A model generated the notes under the pieces. The model worked only from the letters and a program-made list of their open reading frames with translations, had not been told where the DNA came from and ran no database searches. A DNA stretch of 38,213 nt, from NCBI GenBank assembly GCA_000226015.1, contig JH154416.1, positions 66,378 to 104,590 of the forward strand, read 5' to 3'. A program made the translations under genes and the position numbers. Positions 21,610 through 38,208 of this stretch are shown piece by piece (the stretch's first letter is position 1; every line of letters starts with the position of its first letter). The DNA is from Mnemiopsis leidyi. Taxonomy: Eukaryota > Ctenophora > Tentaculata > Lobata > Bolinopsidae.

Positions 21610-24600
21610 CTAGATAAATTTAACTATTTGAAATAAACTAAGTTTTTCAAGAACTTGCCCATGTGTAGAAATGTAAGGTTTTTCTGTGGTGGAAGTTTTG
21701 CTGTAATTTTCCACAACTGGGCTAGCTGCTGCACTTTCAATTGCTATCGACTCTGAGGCAGCAACGGAAGTTCTGCCTCCTGAAAAAGTATTCGGTTGAC
21801 GATTAGAGCCCTTCATCTGAGGCTTGTCTAAGATATGTTGTTAAGTTAGATAGTTGTCTAAATTTTTAAATTATTTAACATGTGGTCATAACAATAAACG
21901 ACCAAAATTCATATTCGCTACAGCTAATATTGAAATTTGAAGTACACAAACACTCTGATTAACAAGTTAAAATATGTACCAATGGTAGAGTTAATTTCGG
22001 ATGATTGGTTATCGACTTTTTTAGAATTTTGTTGGTCGATGAATGATGCTAGAGAAACCTTCTCCTGGTTTGCTTCTAAAGCGTCTATTGCAGATCCGTA
22101 CAACTGAAATCTGCCTTCAACTTTTTTGCTGGGCACCTGTAGAAATCCTAATATTTACATAAAATTATTGCAAACACGCTGTGGACTATTCTCAAAATAC
22201 ATTACACAAACGAATCCTCAAAATAAAAATTTGTTCTACGTTTACATACCATCAGCCTTTTGTATAGAAGTTTTTTAGACTTGTTGTTATAATTTCTGTT
22301 GGCAGTTGCAACCTTCCACCGTGGTCTAAAGTTCTGCTCCTTCTTCTTATACCCCGTCAATTTACGTAGTCGCTGGGGAGAACACACTTTTTACACGATA
22401 TCTCATGATAACATTTATAAGATGCATTTCATCAATACAATTATTATTAAACATTATTTACTAATTGATCATTATTAAACCATTATTTTCTCATTATTTA
22501 ACCATAATCTACTCGTAACTTGATCATAGTTAAGATAATTATGGAGCCTAGAAGTTACTTTGTCCCATGAAACTGGAGATTCGTATGGTGATCGGCTACA
22601 GATGTCCCTGCTGCTGTCTCCCGGCCCAGGTGTTTTCTTCGATTCGTTAGTTACTGACGTACTTTCTCTGGTGTTAAAAAGTGTTGCTTTTCCCTAGAGT
22701 TTAACGTTTTTCAAATATTGACTTCGATATAGAAAAGTTGAGATAATCGAAGTTAAGAATTGTTCTTGTGATCAATTAGATACTTACTTATTTAAATTTG
22801 ATCTTGGTATCTGCATCTCTACCTTCTCTGACTCATCGTCAGACTCTTTGGCTGGGAACACTCCTTTTGGGCGTTTTGGAATCGCTTGTTGCACTGGTTT
22901 ACTTGCAGTCAGCTTTGAAACACTCGGTTTTTTAGGCGGCTTTTTTGTTGACTTGACTGGAGATTTCTTTCTTGCTATAGTTGAAATGGTTGGATCCATA
23001 AGTGTCCTCTTACGAGTAACGTCTTTGTTTTCCAACTTTTCTGTTTTTTCTCCCTCCGGCTTGTCCTGAAATTCGATATAAAATTTCTTAAAATTATGAA
23101 TTATAAATTTCAAAGTTATGACATAGAGTTGTTAAGACTAAGTCTGAAGTCAGCAAATAATAGGTCACTAAAATAATTTTTGAAGATACTATACACAGAT
23201 AAGCTAACCTTAAGTATCCCTCCGTCTTCGTTAGTAAGGATTGGCGTCAAATTTTCAGCAGACAGTTTGTAAATGATGTTGTTCCATAATACCATGAATG
23301 TGTTGTGGAGTGTCTCATCTGGCTTTATGTTCTCTTTTGGAACTGTCACGCCTTCTGGAGTTAAGTACACTTTGTAGAAATCCGGGATTATTGGCTGTAG
23401 ACCACTCTCTGTCTGCCTCATCGGGAAAATAAAATTGTTATGGACAAGCTGAGTTATTCCGTTGAATGTCACTATCTTGAATCCGATTTTCTTTGGTGCA
23501 TCCTCAATGCTTCCAGCAGGCACAGTCACGTATTTACCGTCTATAAATACTTGATATGGTTTATTTTCGACGCTACTTTTTTCCTCATCTTCACCCTTGT
23601 ATTCTGCTATCTGAGACTGTTTTAGCCTCACACTTTTCCCGTCGATCCTTGCAATAAAGGTTTCTGGCTTCTTTTTGCTGGGTTTGAGTGATTTTTTGTC
23701 GATTGTTTTCCATTCCCCTCCAACGAGCACTCTTACTTTTCCACTTTCCAGCGGTTTCTGCACTGTGTAACTGTCTCTTCTTATTGTTCGACCCTTTATA
23801 GCCATGTTTCTGATATCCTCGGTTACTTTTTCCACGGTTGGTACTACTTCTGGTGCTACTGGCAGAGCTGGTCTGTCATGGATCGGATAGCTGGTGGATG
23901 TTGTTGGTTTTGGTACCAACTTTTCTCTCTGAGAGGTCATGTTCAAGAAGTTTAGGTCGGATTGCTGTTGTGAGCTGAACATTGGTGCATTTTGTTGGTG
24001 CGGGACGAACCCAGCTGTTACTTGTGGTGATGTATTGTTCATACTCAACGATTGATATGGTTGCTGCTGAGGTTGAATCCTTGAGTTACTAGTGCTGAAA
24101 GCGGGTTTGGTTGTTTGATCAATTCTAGCATTTCTATCGACAGTTGGCATTGCTGGAGCAGGTTTGGTAGCAGCGCTCCGGTAAGTCATGTCAGAATACT
24201 GCTGGTATTGTGAGTATCCTGTATTCGGCACTTGTTGCGGCGCTATATAGGACGGTCCCTGACGCCCATTGGGTACGTTGAGAGTCCTAACATTAGAATA
24301 ACCTGGGTTCTGTTGATATACCGCCTGTGCGTTGTTAACAGGCATCACATTTACTGCAGTTACATTGTACATCTGACCCTGATAGATGACGTTGTAGAAA
24401 CCCGGCATCTCTCTGCTTGGCCGAACAGCTGAACTTGGTAAAGTCAACCATGTGTTGTTCAGCTTTACATTGTAAGACTGCATGAAGGCTGGTTTGTGTG
24501 GCAGTAACTGGGAGCTGTTTTGGGTGGGAATCTCTGTAGTCTCTTCGTCAGTGTCATCTCTAGCTCCGGCCAGTCCTCCTGCCCCTGCCAGTGTCTTGTC

Positions 24601-24882
24601 CAGGCCTCCAGACACCACATCGTTCTCTGTCCTGTCCACTTCTCTTATCTCTGAAGAGTGGATTACATACAGTTTCTCATGATATAACAGCCGGTAGTAC
24701 CCCTTCTTCGATCTCATCGGTTTGAGACTTGACCCAAGTACAATGACACTCTCCCCCTCAATGGAAACTTCGTATGATTGGGCTGGGTGGATCTCCATCC
24801 TTCTTTGTGTGAATTCTGGGGTCGCAAAGGAAGTGTCATCGATGGTTTGTGGTCTATACTGTTGATGGAATTGAGCAGCCAT
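21610..24882 (-). CDS. 852-residue protein with five copies of an unrecognised ~47-residue module
   Basis: Six exons, in coding order: 24882-23209, 23065-22788, 22667-22559, 22372-22250, 22136-21980, 21827-21610. Phases agree throughout; TAA lies in frame just before the ATG. Five gapless modules occupy residues 36-82, 136-182, 382-428, 442-488 and 502-548, all in exon 1. The pattern is roughly YxVxhxGxWhTlPxxslKP, five variable residues, G(Y/F)xVhhxGxxYxlxxxnh, which suggests two beta-hairpins per module. Residues 183-375 are a Gln/Asn/Pro/Tyr-rich, probably disordered linker. The C-terminal third is Lys/Ser/Pro-rich, with a KKSPVKSTKKPPKKP stretch near residue 591 that could be a nuclear signal. 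There are no signal peptide or membrane segments. I recognise no family; function unknown. The last two exons are the least certain. Confidence 0.8.
23239..24777 (-). repeat. Five protein-level repeats in exon 1 of the repeat protein
   Basis: Modules R1 and R2 start 100 residues apart. R3, R4 and R5 start exactly 60 residues apart (382, 442, 502), each separated by a 13-residue linker. Shared columns include hydrophobic residues at positions 2 and 4, V/I/L at 11 and 13, P at 14 (R2, R4, R5), K/R-P at 19-20 (R1, R2, R3, R5), G at 26, an aromatic at 27/28, and a hydrophobic strand at 29-32. DNA identity between copies is low, so the repeats are ancient. Confidence 0.82.
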
Positions 24883-25420
24883 GACAGGCAACGGAATGGG
24901 TTAATTTGGATTATTGCTTTTATCGGAAAATTTTCGAATCCACAAAGCACTCAAGACAATGACAATGTGATGTAACCGAGAGGTCTCTGGCTGTTTGTTG
25001 CATTATGTGAGCCAATCTGGTACAGACTATTGTTCGTAAGACTCTGATACGATTTTAATAAAGAAATCCAGTTTATTTTCACATAATCTTAACTATTTTA
25101 TAAATAGGTCTTACATATTTCTATAGGACAAGCAGCCAGGGGATTTGCTGAAAACTGACTTGGTTAACTTACACCACCGTCAATCAACTGACTATGTAAT
25201 GACACGAGGGAAATTTTGTAGATTCGAAAAGAAAAGTTTTATTACTAGATCACGTGATTCAATTGGGGACCGGGTAACCATCGGCCAATTTTTACTCAAA
25301 TTTAGAATCAAAATTCTTCTGTAATCTGTTCGTGCAGAGCTACTCCCTAATTTTTCTGCTAGGAAGCCTAATGCCTATCATGAGTACAAGATTACCTAGT
25401 AAATAGTGATATTTTTTCAG

Positions 25421-26266
25421 GAAGCCAGGTGAACGTTCAAGACTCAATTCCTCCTGACGTATTCAGTAAGTTTTGTGGCACGTGAAATTTTCAAATGGAA
25501 GTGAAACTGATTTAACTTAATTGTATTTCAATTTTATGGCATGATATCAATATTTTTATAGTCATTTTAATCTATGAGTTATTGCTTTATTGCAGCATTT
25601 TTATTTGCCGTAGTGGCGTTGTCTTATAGTCGTCCTATCAAAATCTTATGAATATGATCGTCAGATCGTACGTATACTATAGGATGAAAGTCATACGAAA
25701 CACTTACATCTCTGATCCCAGGGGTGATGCCGGTGACAGCACACTTGGTGGTGTCTCCACAAGACATACCCCCAGATTGGAGACTCGAGGAGGTGGCAGG
25801 TAAACTCCGCTACAATTGGAGAGACTTCGCTCAGACTTGCGGCTTCGACGGGGAAACCATTGCTGATATCGACTCGGTACTTTTTATTGTTGCTAGTTTT
25901 TCTTTTGTCCATATAATTAGTTAAGATTTTGTTGAGTCTGTCTGGCTGACATCGATCTATTTACCGTTGGCATAAAGATGTATGCTCATTTTACGCCCCT
26001 TCGCACGCTCCCTCAAATGATAAATTTTGGTGACTCATTTCGTCCAAATTTATTCTGAAGAAGTTAAATTCGTAAGGCCACTGTTTTTAAATCCTCCTCA
26101 ATTGCAGGTCTACAACAGTTCGCTGAACAAGAGTGTGCAGTGTATGAAGCTGTGGAAAAGTCGACTTGTGGGCAATGCAACTTATGAAGAGCTGGCAAGA
26201 AGGCTGGGACAGATTGATCAAACACATATAGCCGTGGCGTATTGTAATTTCGGGGGTGTTACTTAA
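25421..26266 (+). CDS. 3' exons of a death-domain protein (5' end not found)
   Basis: Exons 25421-25465, 25722-25876 and 26108-26266 join with consistent phases and end at TAA 26264-26266. The last two encode a death-domain-like fold: IPPDWRLEEVAGKLRYNWRDFAQTCGF, then ETIADID, then KSVQCMKLWKSRLVGNATYEELARRLGQI. The W..LA..L...W..FA..LGF, CM.LW and ATYEELARRL motifs are those of death domains, which form homotypic complexes in apoptosis and innate immune signalling. The fold's six helices seem complete, and the protein ends about 11 residues after it. The first listed exon needs one base from an upstream exon, which I cannot identify; the start of the gene is therefore missing. A similar phrase (QDSIPPDVF, then SPQDIPPDW) occurs on both sides of the first intron. 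The gene is divergent from the repeat-protein gene, about 0.5 kb away. Confidence 0.7.
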
Positions 26267-26493
26267 CAGTGGTGTATTGTTCTACTTAACAGTGACGACT
26301 TGGCGTATTCAGTATTGTAACGGCAGTGCTACGTAATAGTATAACAGTTGTTGCAATGTAGAAGCTCATAGTTCGACGGTGTTAAATGAGTCATTTTTGA
26401 GCGTGTGATTACTAGGTACTTGATAATGGACTGTCCAGTGTCTATTTCTTTGAATAATGCCATGAGAAAAACTGTCATGATTATGAGTATGAC

Positions 26494-26499
26494 AATAAA
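26494..26499 (+). terminator. Polyadenylation signal of the death-domain gene
   Basis: AATAAA 228 bp after the stop codon on the same strand. It is the only canonical hexamer I found between this stop and the microsatellite. Confidence 0.5.
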
Positions 26500-26931
26500 A
26501 TATAAGCATAACTTATAAACTACAAGGTCCGCGGAGTTTTTGACGAAACTATGCGAATAGGAGTTATAATTTGTAACATTTGAATATTTAATTTGTTAAC
26601 TAGATTAGGTTTTCAGTCTAGTATTCGGACAATATTTATTGGTTTTAGGTCACGCATTTAATTTAAGCGTTAATTTTCAAGTTTATTGTTCTTACATATT
26701 TAATGTTAATAATAGTTTTATAACTGCTTAGTTTTGCTTCGATAGTATATTTAAAATATCTGTCAAAAGTATCATTTTGACGAATATTGCTTAAATTATA
26801 GTACTCCTGCGATCACTGAGCTTAAAGCATGATTGTAAAAACAAAAACATAAAGATAATTATAATGAAAAATGATTAAATCAAAATGGGTCAACATGAAA
26901 AATAGACATTATTAGCAGATCATAAACCTCT

Positions 26932-27722
<791 letters not shown>

Positions 27723-27734
27723 TTGATGCATTTC

Positions 27735-29280
27735 TAGACGCGCATCGCCCGTTAACCTTGCTACACGTTGCCTTGAAGAGATGATATCCGTCTAGAAGAG
27801 CAGTAAGCTCGACAAAGGTTAATGGGCTATTGGGCTATGCGTGTTTTTCACCAGGACAGAAGTGCGTGAGAGCGCGTAATGGCCTTACCGGGCGTTGCGC
27901 GGCTCTCTCTAACATGTAACAATTAGCCTGAGGTCCCCAGGTAAGTAATGGCCGCGACAGTAGGTTATCAACTTATTGTAGGTTGATAACCTACTGTCGC
28001 GGCCATCGCGCGCTCTCACGCATTTCTGGCGCATCGCATTTCTGGCGCATCGCCCGTTGAATCAACTTACAGGTCTGGCGACAGAAGAAATTCTGGACGC
28101 GCATCGCCCGTAAATAGCTTGCATCTCACGTTGTGACCCACCTCCGCGCGCGACAGAGCACAGAGGCTGCCGCATCGTTGACCTAACCAGGTGCTTACGC
28201 CGCGTGCGGCGGCTGCTACGCGCGTATAGGGCTTTGTCGCACGTTGGGACCATTTTCAAAATGGGTTGTACAGCAGCGCGCCGCGCACCCTCTCGTCATT
28301 TTATTCTCTATTCGCTTCGAATGAGGGTAGGACAAAGTTTGTACAGCAGCGCACACCCTCCCGCCATTTTATTCTTCTCTATTCGCTTCGAATGAGGGTC
28401 GGACAAAGTCAGACTTAACTGTTAACGGGCGATGCGCGTTTACAGTTTAGAATTTCTTCGAAAGGCCAGGCCAGAAATGCGTAAGCAGTAAGAGCGCGTG
28501 ATGGCCGCGACAGTAGATTACCAACCTACAAAGTCAAACAAGACAAAGTCTGAAGTCAGACAAAAAAGGGGGCGTGGCCGGGCGCTTCGCAGCAGTAGGG
28601 CTAGGCAACGTCTAGCAAAAGGGCTCTGGTTAGAGGACGCGAGCAAGCCCCATCTTGGCAGCAGGCCTAGGCACCTTCAACAGCATAGTGACGTGTGAGC
28701 TATTGTTTCTGGTTTCGCGCGTGATCATCGCATCCGGATCATCCATACCATTCCGCTAAGCTCAAACAGGGATATACGGAATTATAGTTATACGTTAAAC
28801 GGGCGATGCGCGTCTACAGTCTATAATTTCTTCGAATTAATGCGTGAGACTGAGAGCGCGGGATGGTCAACGGGCGATGCGCGTCTAAAATTTCTTCGCC
28901 AGGCCAGAAATGCGTAAAAGCGCGTGATGGCCGCGACAGTAGGTTATCAACCTACAAGCGGGATGGCCGCGACAGTACACAGTAGGTTATCACATATCAA
29001 CCTCAATGCAATTATACGTCAACGTGTTTAGCAATCCGATTCTGACATTATTCTCAAAAGACGAAGATGAATCATAATACTTTAAGTTACGGTCCGTCTT
29101 ACCTGTTGACGAGATGATATCCGTCTAACGTTCGCCAGGAGAGCTTGTCTCGCGCGCCGGAGGCTGCCGCTTCGCGGCAGCAGGGCTAGGCAACGTGTAG
29201 CAAAGGAGAGCAGCAAACTGCGAGCCGCGCGCGCCGCGAGACGCGAGTCGGGTAAAACCTCGACAATGATCACAATCTTA
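27735..29280. repeat. GC-rich mosaic of a ~95-bp module in both orientations
   Basis: The module reads in part GTTAACGGGCGATGCGCGTCTA, AATTTCTTCG, GGCCAGAAATGCGT, GAGCGCGTGATGGCCGCGACAG, GTAGGTTATCAACCTAC. Plus-oriented copies lie near 27818, 28417, 28794 and 28864, with a partial one at 28963. Minus-oriented copies lie near 27735, 27982-28062 and 28080. A GGCTAGGCAACGT(G/C)TAGCAAA block occurs near 28597 and 29187, and in reverse near 27757. A roughly 73-bp direct repeat (CATTTTATTC, CTATTCGCTTCGAATGAGGG) sits at 28266-28410. Composition is far richer in G+C than the surroundings. No coherent protein is encoded. It is probably a nested non-autonomous element or satellite; the family is not recognised. 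Confidence 0.8.
27948..28006. repeat. Perfect 25-bp hairpin with 9-base loop
   Basis: Arms 27948-27972 and 27982-28006 are exact reverse complements, beginning ATGGCCGCGACAGTAGG on the left. Each arm is the end of the ~95-bp module, so the hairpin is a junction of two modules in opposite orientation. Confidence 0.95.
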
Positions 29281-30453
29281 CCTGAAGACCTCAGTCTTTG
29301 CTTTGTTGGCGTTGCTTTGATCGGAGGGGACCCTATTGCTCAACACGCAATATGTTCCTCTGCCGCAGCTTAGCCTTAACGCGAAATTAGGACGGGCGCA
29401 CGACGCAAAAGTTCACACAGCTCACACACAGGTCTAATGCTATGTTGGCTTAGCAAGGTACTCTTATAAAGAGAGCCGTGCAGCGCCCGGTAAGCTGTAA
29501 CACGTAAAGTCTGTCATTTTGACGATGAGCATGACTTAAGCGTTTCATAGCATTGCCAATGTAAGATTAAGCGACAGTGATTTTGATTACCTTCGTCTGT
29601 CGGCTGTCCCATTCTTTAAAACCTATCACATATCAGTATCAAATTCAAATAACACCAATATTCAATAATAATAGTTTTCTCAGTACTGAATAATTCTTCC
29701 TTTAAGTTTATCCTTACTTGTTACTAAAAGTGAATAAAAGTAAACACGTCGTTAGTTGTACTTGTAGGTACATTCTTGATAAGAATTTAAGCCGGCCATA
29801 AGTCATAACCTATTTCTAAAGAAATAAGGGTTGTAATTCAACTTGTAGTACATGATAAGTATGACTTCCAGTTATTAGTTAGTCTATAGTTATACGGTCA
29901 GATATGTCCTTCTCTACATATTTGAAATTCTCAAGCAGCGATATTTAATTTTACAAGCAACTCTTAAAGGATATCCCCTTTACATCGTGTACTGATTTTA
30001 CATACAAAGTATATGCTTCATGATCATGTATACGTTGTACTTGCTTGTTTGTTTTTATTGTACAGATCTTATTCGTGGTATTTCTCTTTCCTCGTATTGT
30101 CCGTGTATGTGAAATACTTCGTTTAGAATTAGAAAAGTTTTTAAAGGAAAAGAAAATTGTTCAACTTAACTATCTCACCAGTTTCGATACCGTATCGACT
30201 TAAAGTTAAATCAAGTGAACAATCTGAAGATGCTAGATGTACACGTGTCAGTGGTCAGTTCATTACACGTTTGTGTATTGGAGCTTGTTATAGTGTGTGT
30301 GTGTGATGCTTGTTAAGTCGAGATTGTCACCGCTAAACCATCTCTTGTCTGTTATTGTGCACTTTTTGATGAGCGAAGTTTTGTAGGTGTGATTTAATCG
30401 ATGATGAGCAAGTCGCTCTGTGGTAACACATTACAGTTACACGCTGTCGTAGT

Positions 30454-30519
30454 GCAAGATCAAGATGAGCAGTAAAACTACAATTAGTACAAGTTGTACT
30501 GTTCATCTTGGTCTATTGC
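30454..30519 (+). ncRNA. Pre-miRNA-like hairpin candidate
   Basis: As RNA, 30458-30474 pairs with 30497-30513 as a continuous 17-bp stem with two G-U pairs. One mismatch (30475/30496) then leads to four more pairs (AACU/AGUU) and a 12-base loop. Outside, GCAA/UUGC add four pairs after a two-base bulge. The size (about 66 nt) and near-perfect arms resemble animal microRNA precursors. AT-rich DNA gives many hairpins by chance, and AGTACA/TGTACT inside can fold differently. No expression evidence. Confidence 0.25.
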
Positions 30520-30821
30520 TTCAAATGTACTTGTAGTTGTACCGCCTTCTTTCCGAGTATGGTCCCCCTTTTTTTGTATTTTCAATCTTAATCTTAGTCT
30601 TAGTCTTATCGAGTAATTGATATATCTCGCACTCGATGAAACTCAGAGATGATAGATCTGAAGCTGTATGGTAACTTGGGGATGTTAATGAACTGCAGTT
30701 AGGTTTTTATCTGCAAGTAATACTGAATACAAAAGTGGTGGAACACAACCCTTGTAACATCTCCTCCATTATCAATATCTCCCACAAGCTTGCAATATGC
30801 CAGCATGATGTCAACCCCCAC

Positions 30822-30846
30822 CACACACACACACACACACACACAC
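30822..30846. repeat. CA dinucleotide microsatellite
   Basis: About 12 uninterrupted CA units. Confidence 0.95.
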
Positions 30847-31778
30847 CAACAATCAGATTATACACGTTAGAAGAGTATAAGTCGGTTGAACCTAATCAGG
30901 TGAGGTAGAGCTGGCCCTGTAACGTGAGCTTGATATTATGTCCGTTGTCATGGAGACGGAGTTTGTAGTACAGCTCGCTACCTGGGTATCGCCCTGGCCT
31001 TGTTTCCAATCCTCACCTCTCTCTTTTCACTATTTTGTTGAAACCGTTGTGAATAATTTAATGTAGTATCTGCTCTAGTAATCTACTTATCAAACAAAAC
31101 CTATCTAGTTCTAGTTCTATTATTGCTTATAGTGAACTCTCTAGAGAACACTTCAAGTTTGCTGCTCTCATGATTAATGAGTATCTACCCAAGTAACAGC
31201 TCCCCATTTGTCACGTCATTGTCGAGTTCAGCTCCTTGATGATGCTCGTTTAAACGGCTGGTCTGTGCAGCCTGGACAGTTAGACCGCTCAGTACATGTT
31301 CTATTGTCCGACTTCTAAACGTGCCCATTGAGCTCGTACACTTCCGGAATATATAAGTCAGTTCCAGTTGAGTTGTGCCTCCTTTTACTGCCATCTCCAC
31401 ACATTAGTAATAGTATGCTGAGCATGTCGACATTTACTTCTGGTCCACTAGTAGAACGTTTTTCTGTTGTTTTGTTGATGTAATGAGTGCTTCTTGTGGT
31501 ATTTAATTGTTTAATGAGGCTTATGCATATAGTTTGCATGTATTTTGTTTACATTTTTGTTTATTTGCAATTTTATCTATTGCTGCAGTAAGTTACTACT
31601 TATTCCGTAGCTCAGCTTTAAAAATCTTGTATTTCGAAATTTTATAGATAGCACTTACAGTGACAGACAAATATCAAACTCTCTTGAAACCACAGTAGTT
31701 AGATCAGATGTTATGAGAACAGTGCCTCCTAATACGGAGACGGATTAAGAGTGACCAGTGTAAAACAGAGTACTCGAG

Positions 31779-37314
<5,536 letters not shown>

Positions 37315-38030
37315 ACACCGGTGTTATTTCCCTGTTTTTTTAGGTATCACGCGGCCAAACCACTTCTAAAGCTGGGGCTGAATGGGATGGTGAGGAAAAT
37401 GAATCTTGGACTGCTTTTGTACAGTAGATTTGTTTTTTGCTATATCGAGATATTGAAGGATGAAACAGTATGAAATATATTTATACAAACCTTGAACTAA
37501 CATAACATAACAATAGGTAGAGCTGTAATTTTAAAGTTTTAGTAGTGATATTTCTAATGACCAGGCATGATAGTTTACTAGAGTGCTAGTATTTAATTCT
37601 TGAATGCCTGATCTGCATCAAACAAATTATGACATGCTTGCTTCACTTTTTTGCCTTTATGTATCGGCCTTATTGTTTATCAGTATCGACAAAGTTTATT
37701 CGCATTTCATGACAGAGAATTGAATTCTCACTTTAAGGTTCAAACGTAGATAACAACAATTTTCCTATAAATAGAAAACAACAAATCAGCAAATCAGAAT
37801 GAAGTAAATTTTAACATTCAATTTTTAACTTGATTTGTACTTTATTGCTATTGCATTTTCCCTTTACAATCGTTTCTATAACTTCTTCGGCAATTATAAA
37901 AAAGAATTTAAGTAAAATGCTAAAACTCTGGTAAAATGCTTTTGATATGCTAAAAAGTTCCAACCACGTCTCTTGACATCAACACCCTTTCTCAAAATTC
38001 TCATATGCTGCCAAAATCATAATCTCTGTT
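37315..38030. other. Convergent 3' intergenic region
   Basis: AT-rich sequence between two facing genes, containing the 3' UTR of the STXBP4-like gene. I saw no canonical AATAAA for that gene. AATAAA on the minus strand (37846-37841) suits the facing gene. Confidence 0.5.
37841..37846 (-). terminator. Possible polyadenylation signal of the minus-strand gene at the right edge
   Basis: TTTATT on the plus strand (AATAAA on minus), 185 bp beyond the stop codon at 38033-38031. Confidence 0.35.
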
Positions 38031-38139
38031 TCATGGCATATCTGGCGTATCGGAATCGTCTGTAAGGTTTATCGTCTTTACTATCTCCGCGTTTTCTACC
38101 TTCGCATCCTTGGTAACGGACTTGTTTGGCACTGAGTAT
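38031..38139 (-). CDS. Candidate terminal exon of an unknown minus-strand gene (partial)
   Basis: After a CCCGCAG acceptor at 38140, one base completes an unseen codon. Then 35 residues run to TGA at 38033-38031: YSVPNKSVTKDAKVENAEI, VKTINLTDDSDTPDMP. The composition (acidic/polar, well-balanced codons), the acceptor and a downstream AATAAA look like a real C-terminus, but no domain is recognisable. The rest of the gene would lie beyond 38213. The alternative is a chance open frame. Confidence 0.35.
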
Positions 38140-38208
38140 CTGCGGGATGGTTATGTTTAGTTTGTATCCTTGGTAACGACTTGTTTGGTACTGAGTATCT
38201 GCGGGATG
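38106..38208. repeat. 60-bp-period tandem duplication across an acceptor-like site
   Basis: ATCCTTGGTAACG, ACTTGTTTGG and ACTGAGTATCTGCGGGATG occur from 38106 and again from 38166, with one single-base deletion and one substitution between copies. The copied block contains the CCCGCAG acceptor of the candidate terminal exon on the minus strand. Confidence 0.9.

Larger units (their letters stand above)
29300..31778. other. Intergenic region upstream of the STXBP4-like gene
   Basis: No gene seen. The region returns to AT-rich composition after the GC-rich mosaic. It contains a hairpin at 30454-30519 and a CA microsatellite. It must also hold the promoter of the downstream gene, but I cannot point to its elements. 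Confidence 0.5.

Noticed and set aside
25379..25420. ATGAGTACAAGATTACCTA as a first exon joined to 25421 by a 22-base intron
   Set aside because: Phase fits, but a 22-base intron is far below the size of all other introns here (113 bp and more).
28498..28698. Arg-rich 66-codon frame in the GC-rich mosaic
   Set aside because: It crosses module boundaries of the repeat and its basic composition follows from GC content.
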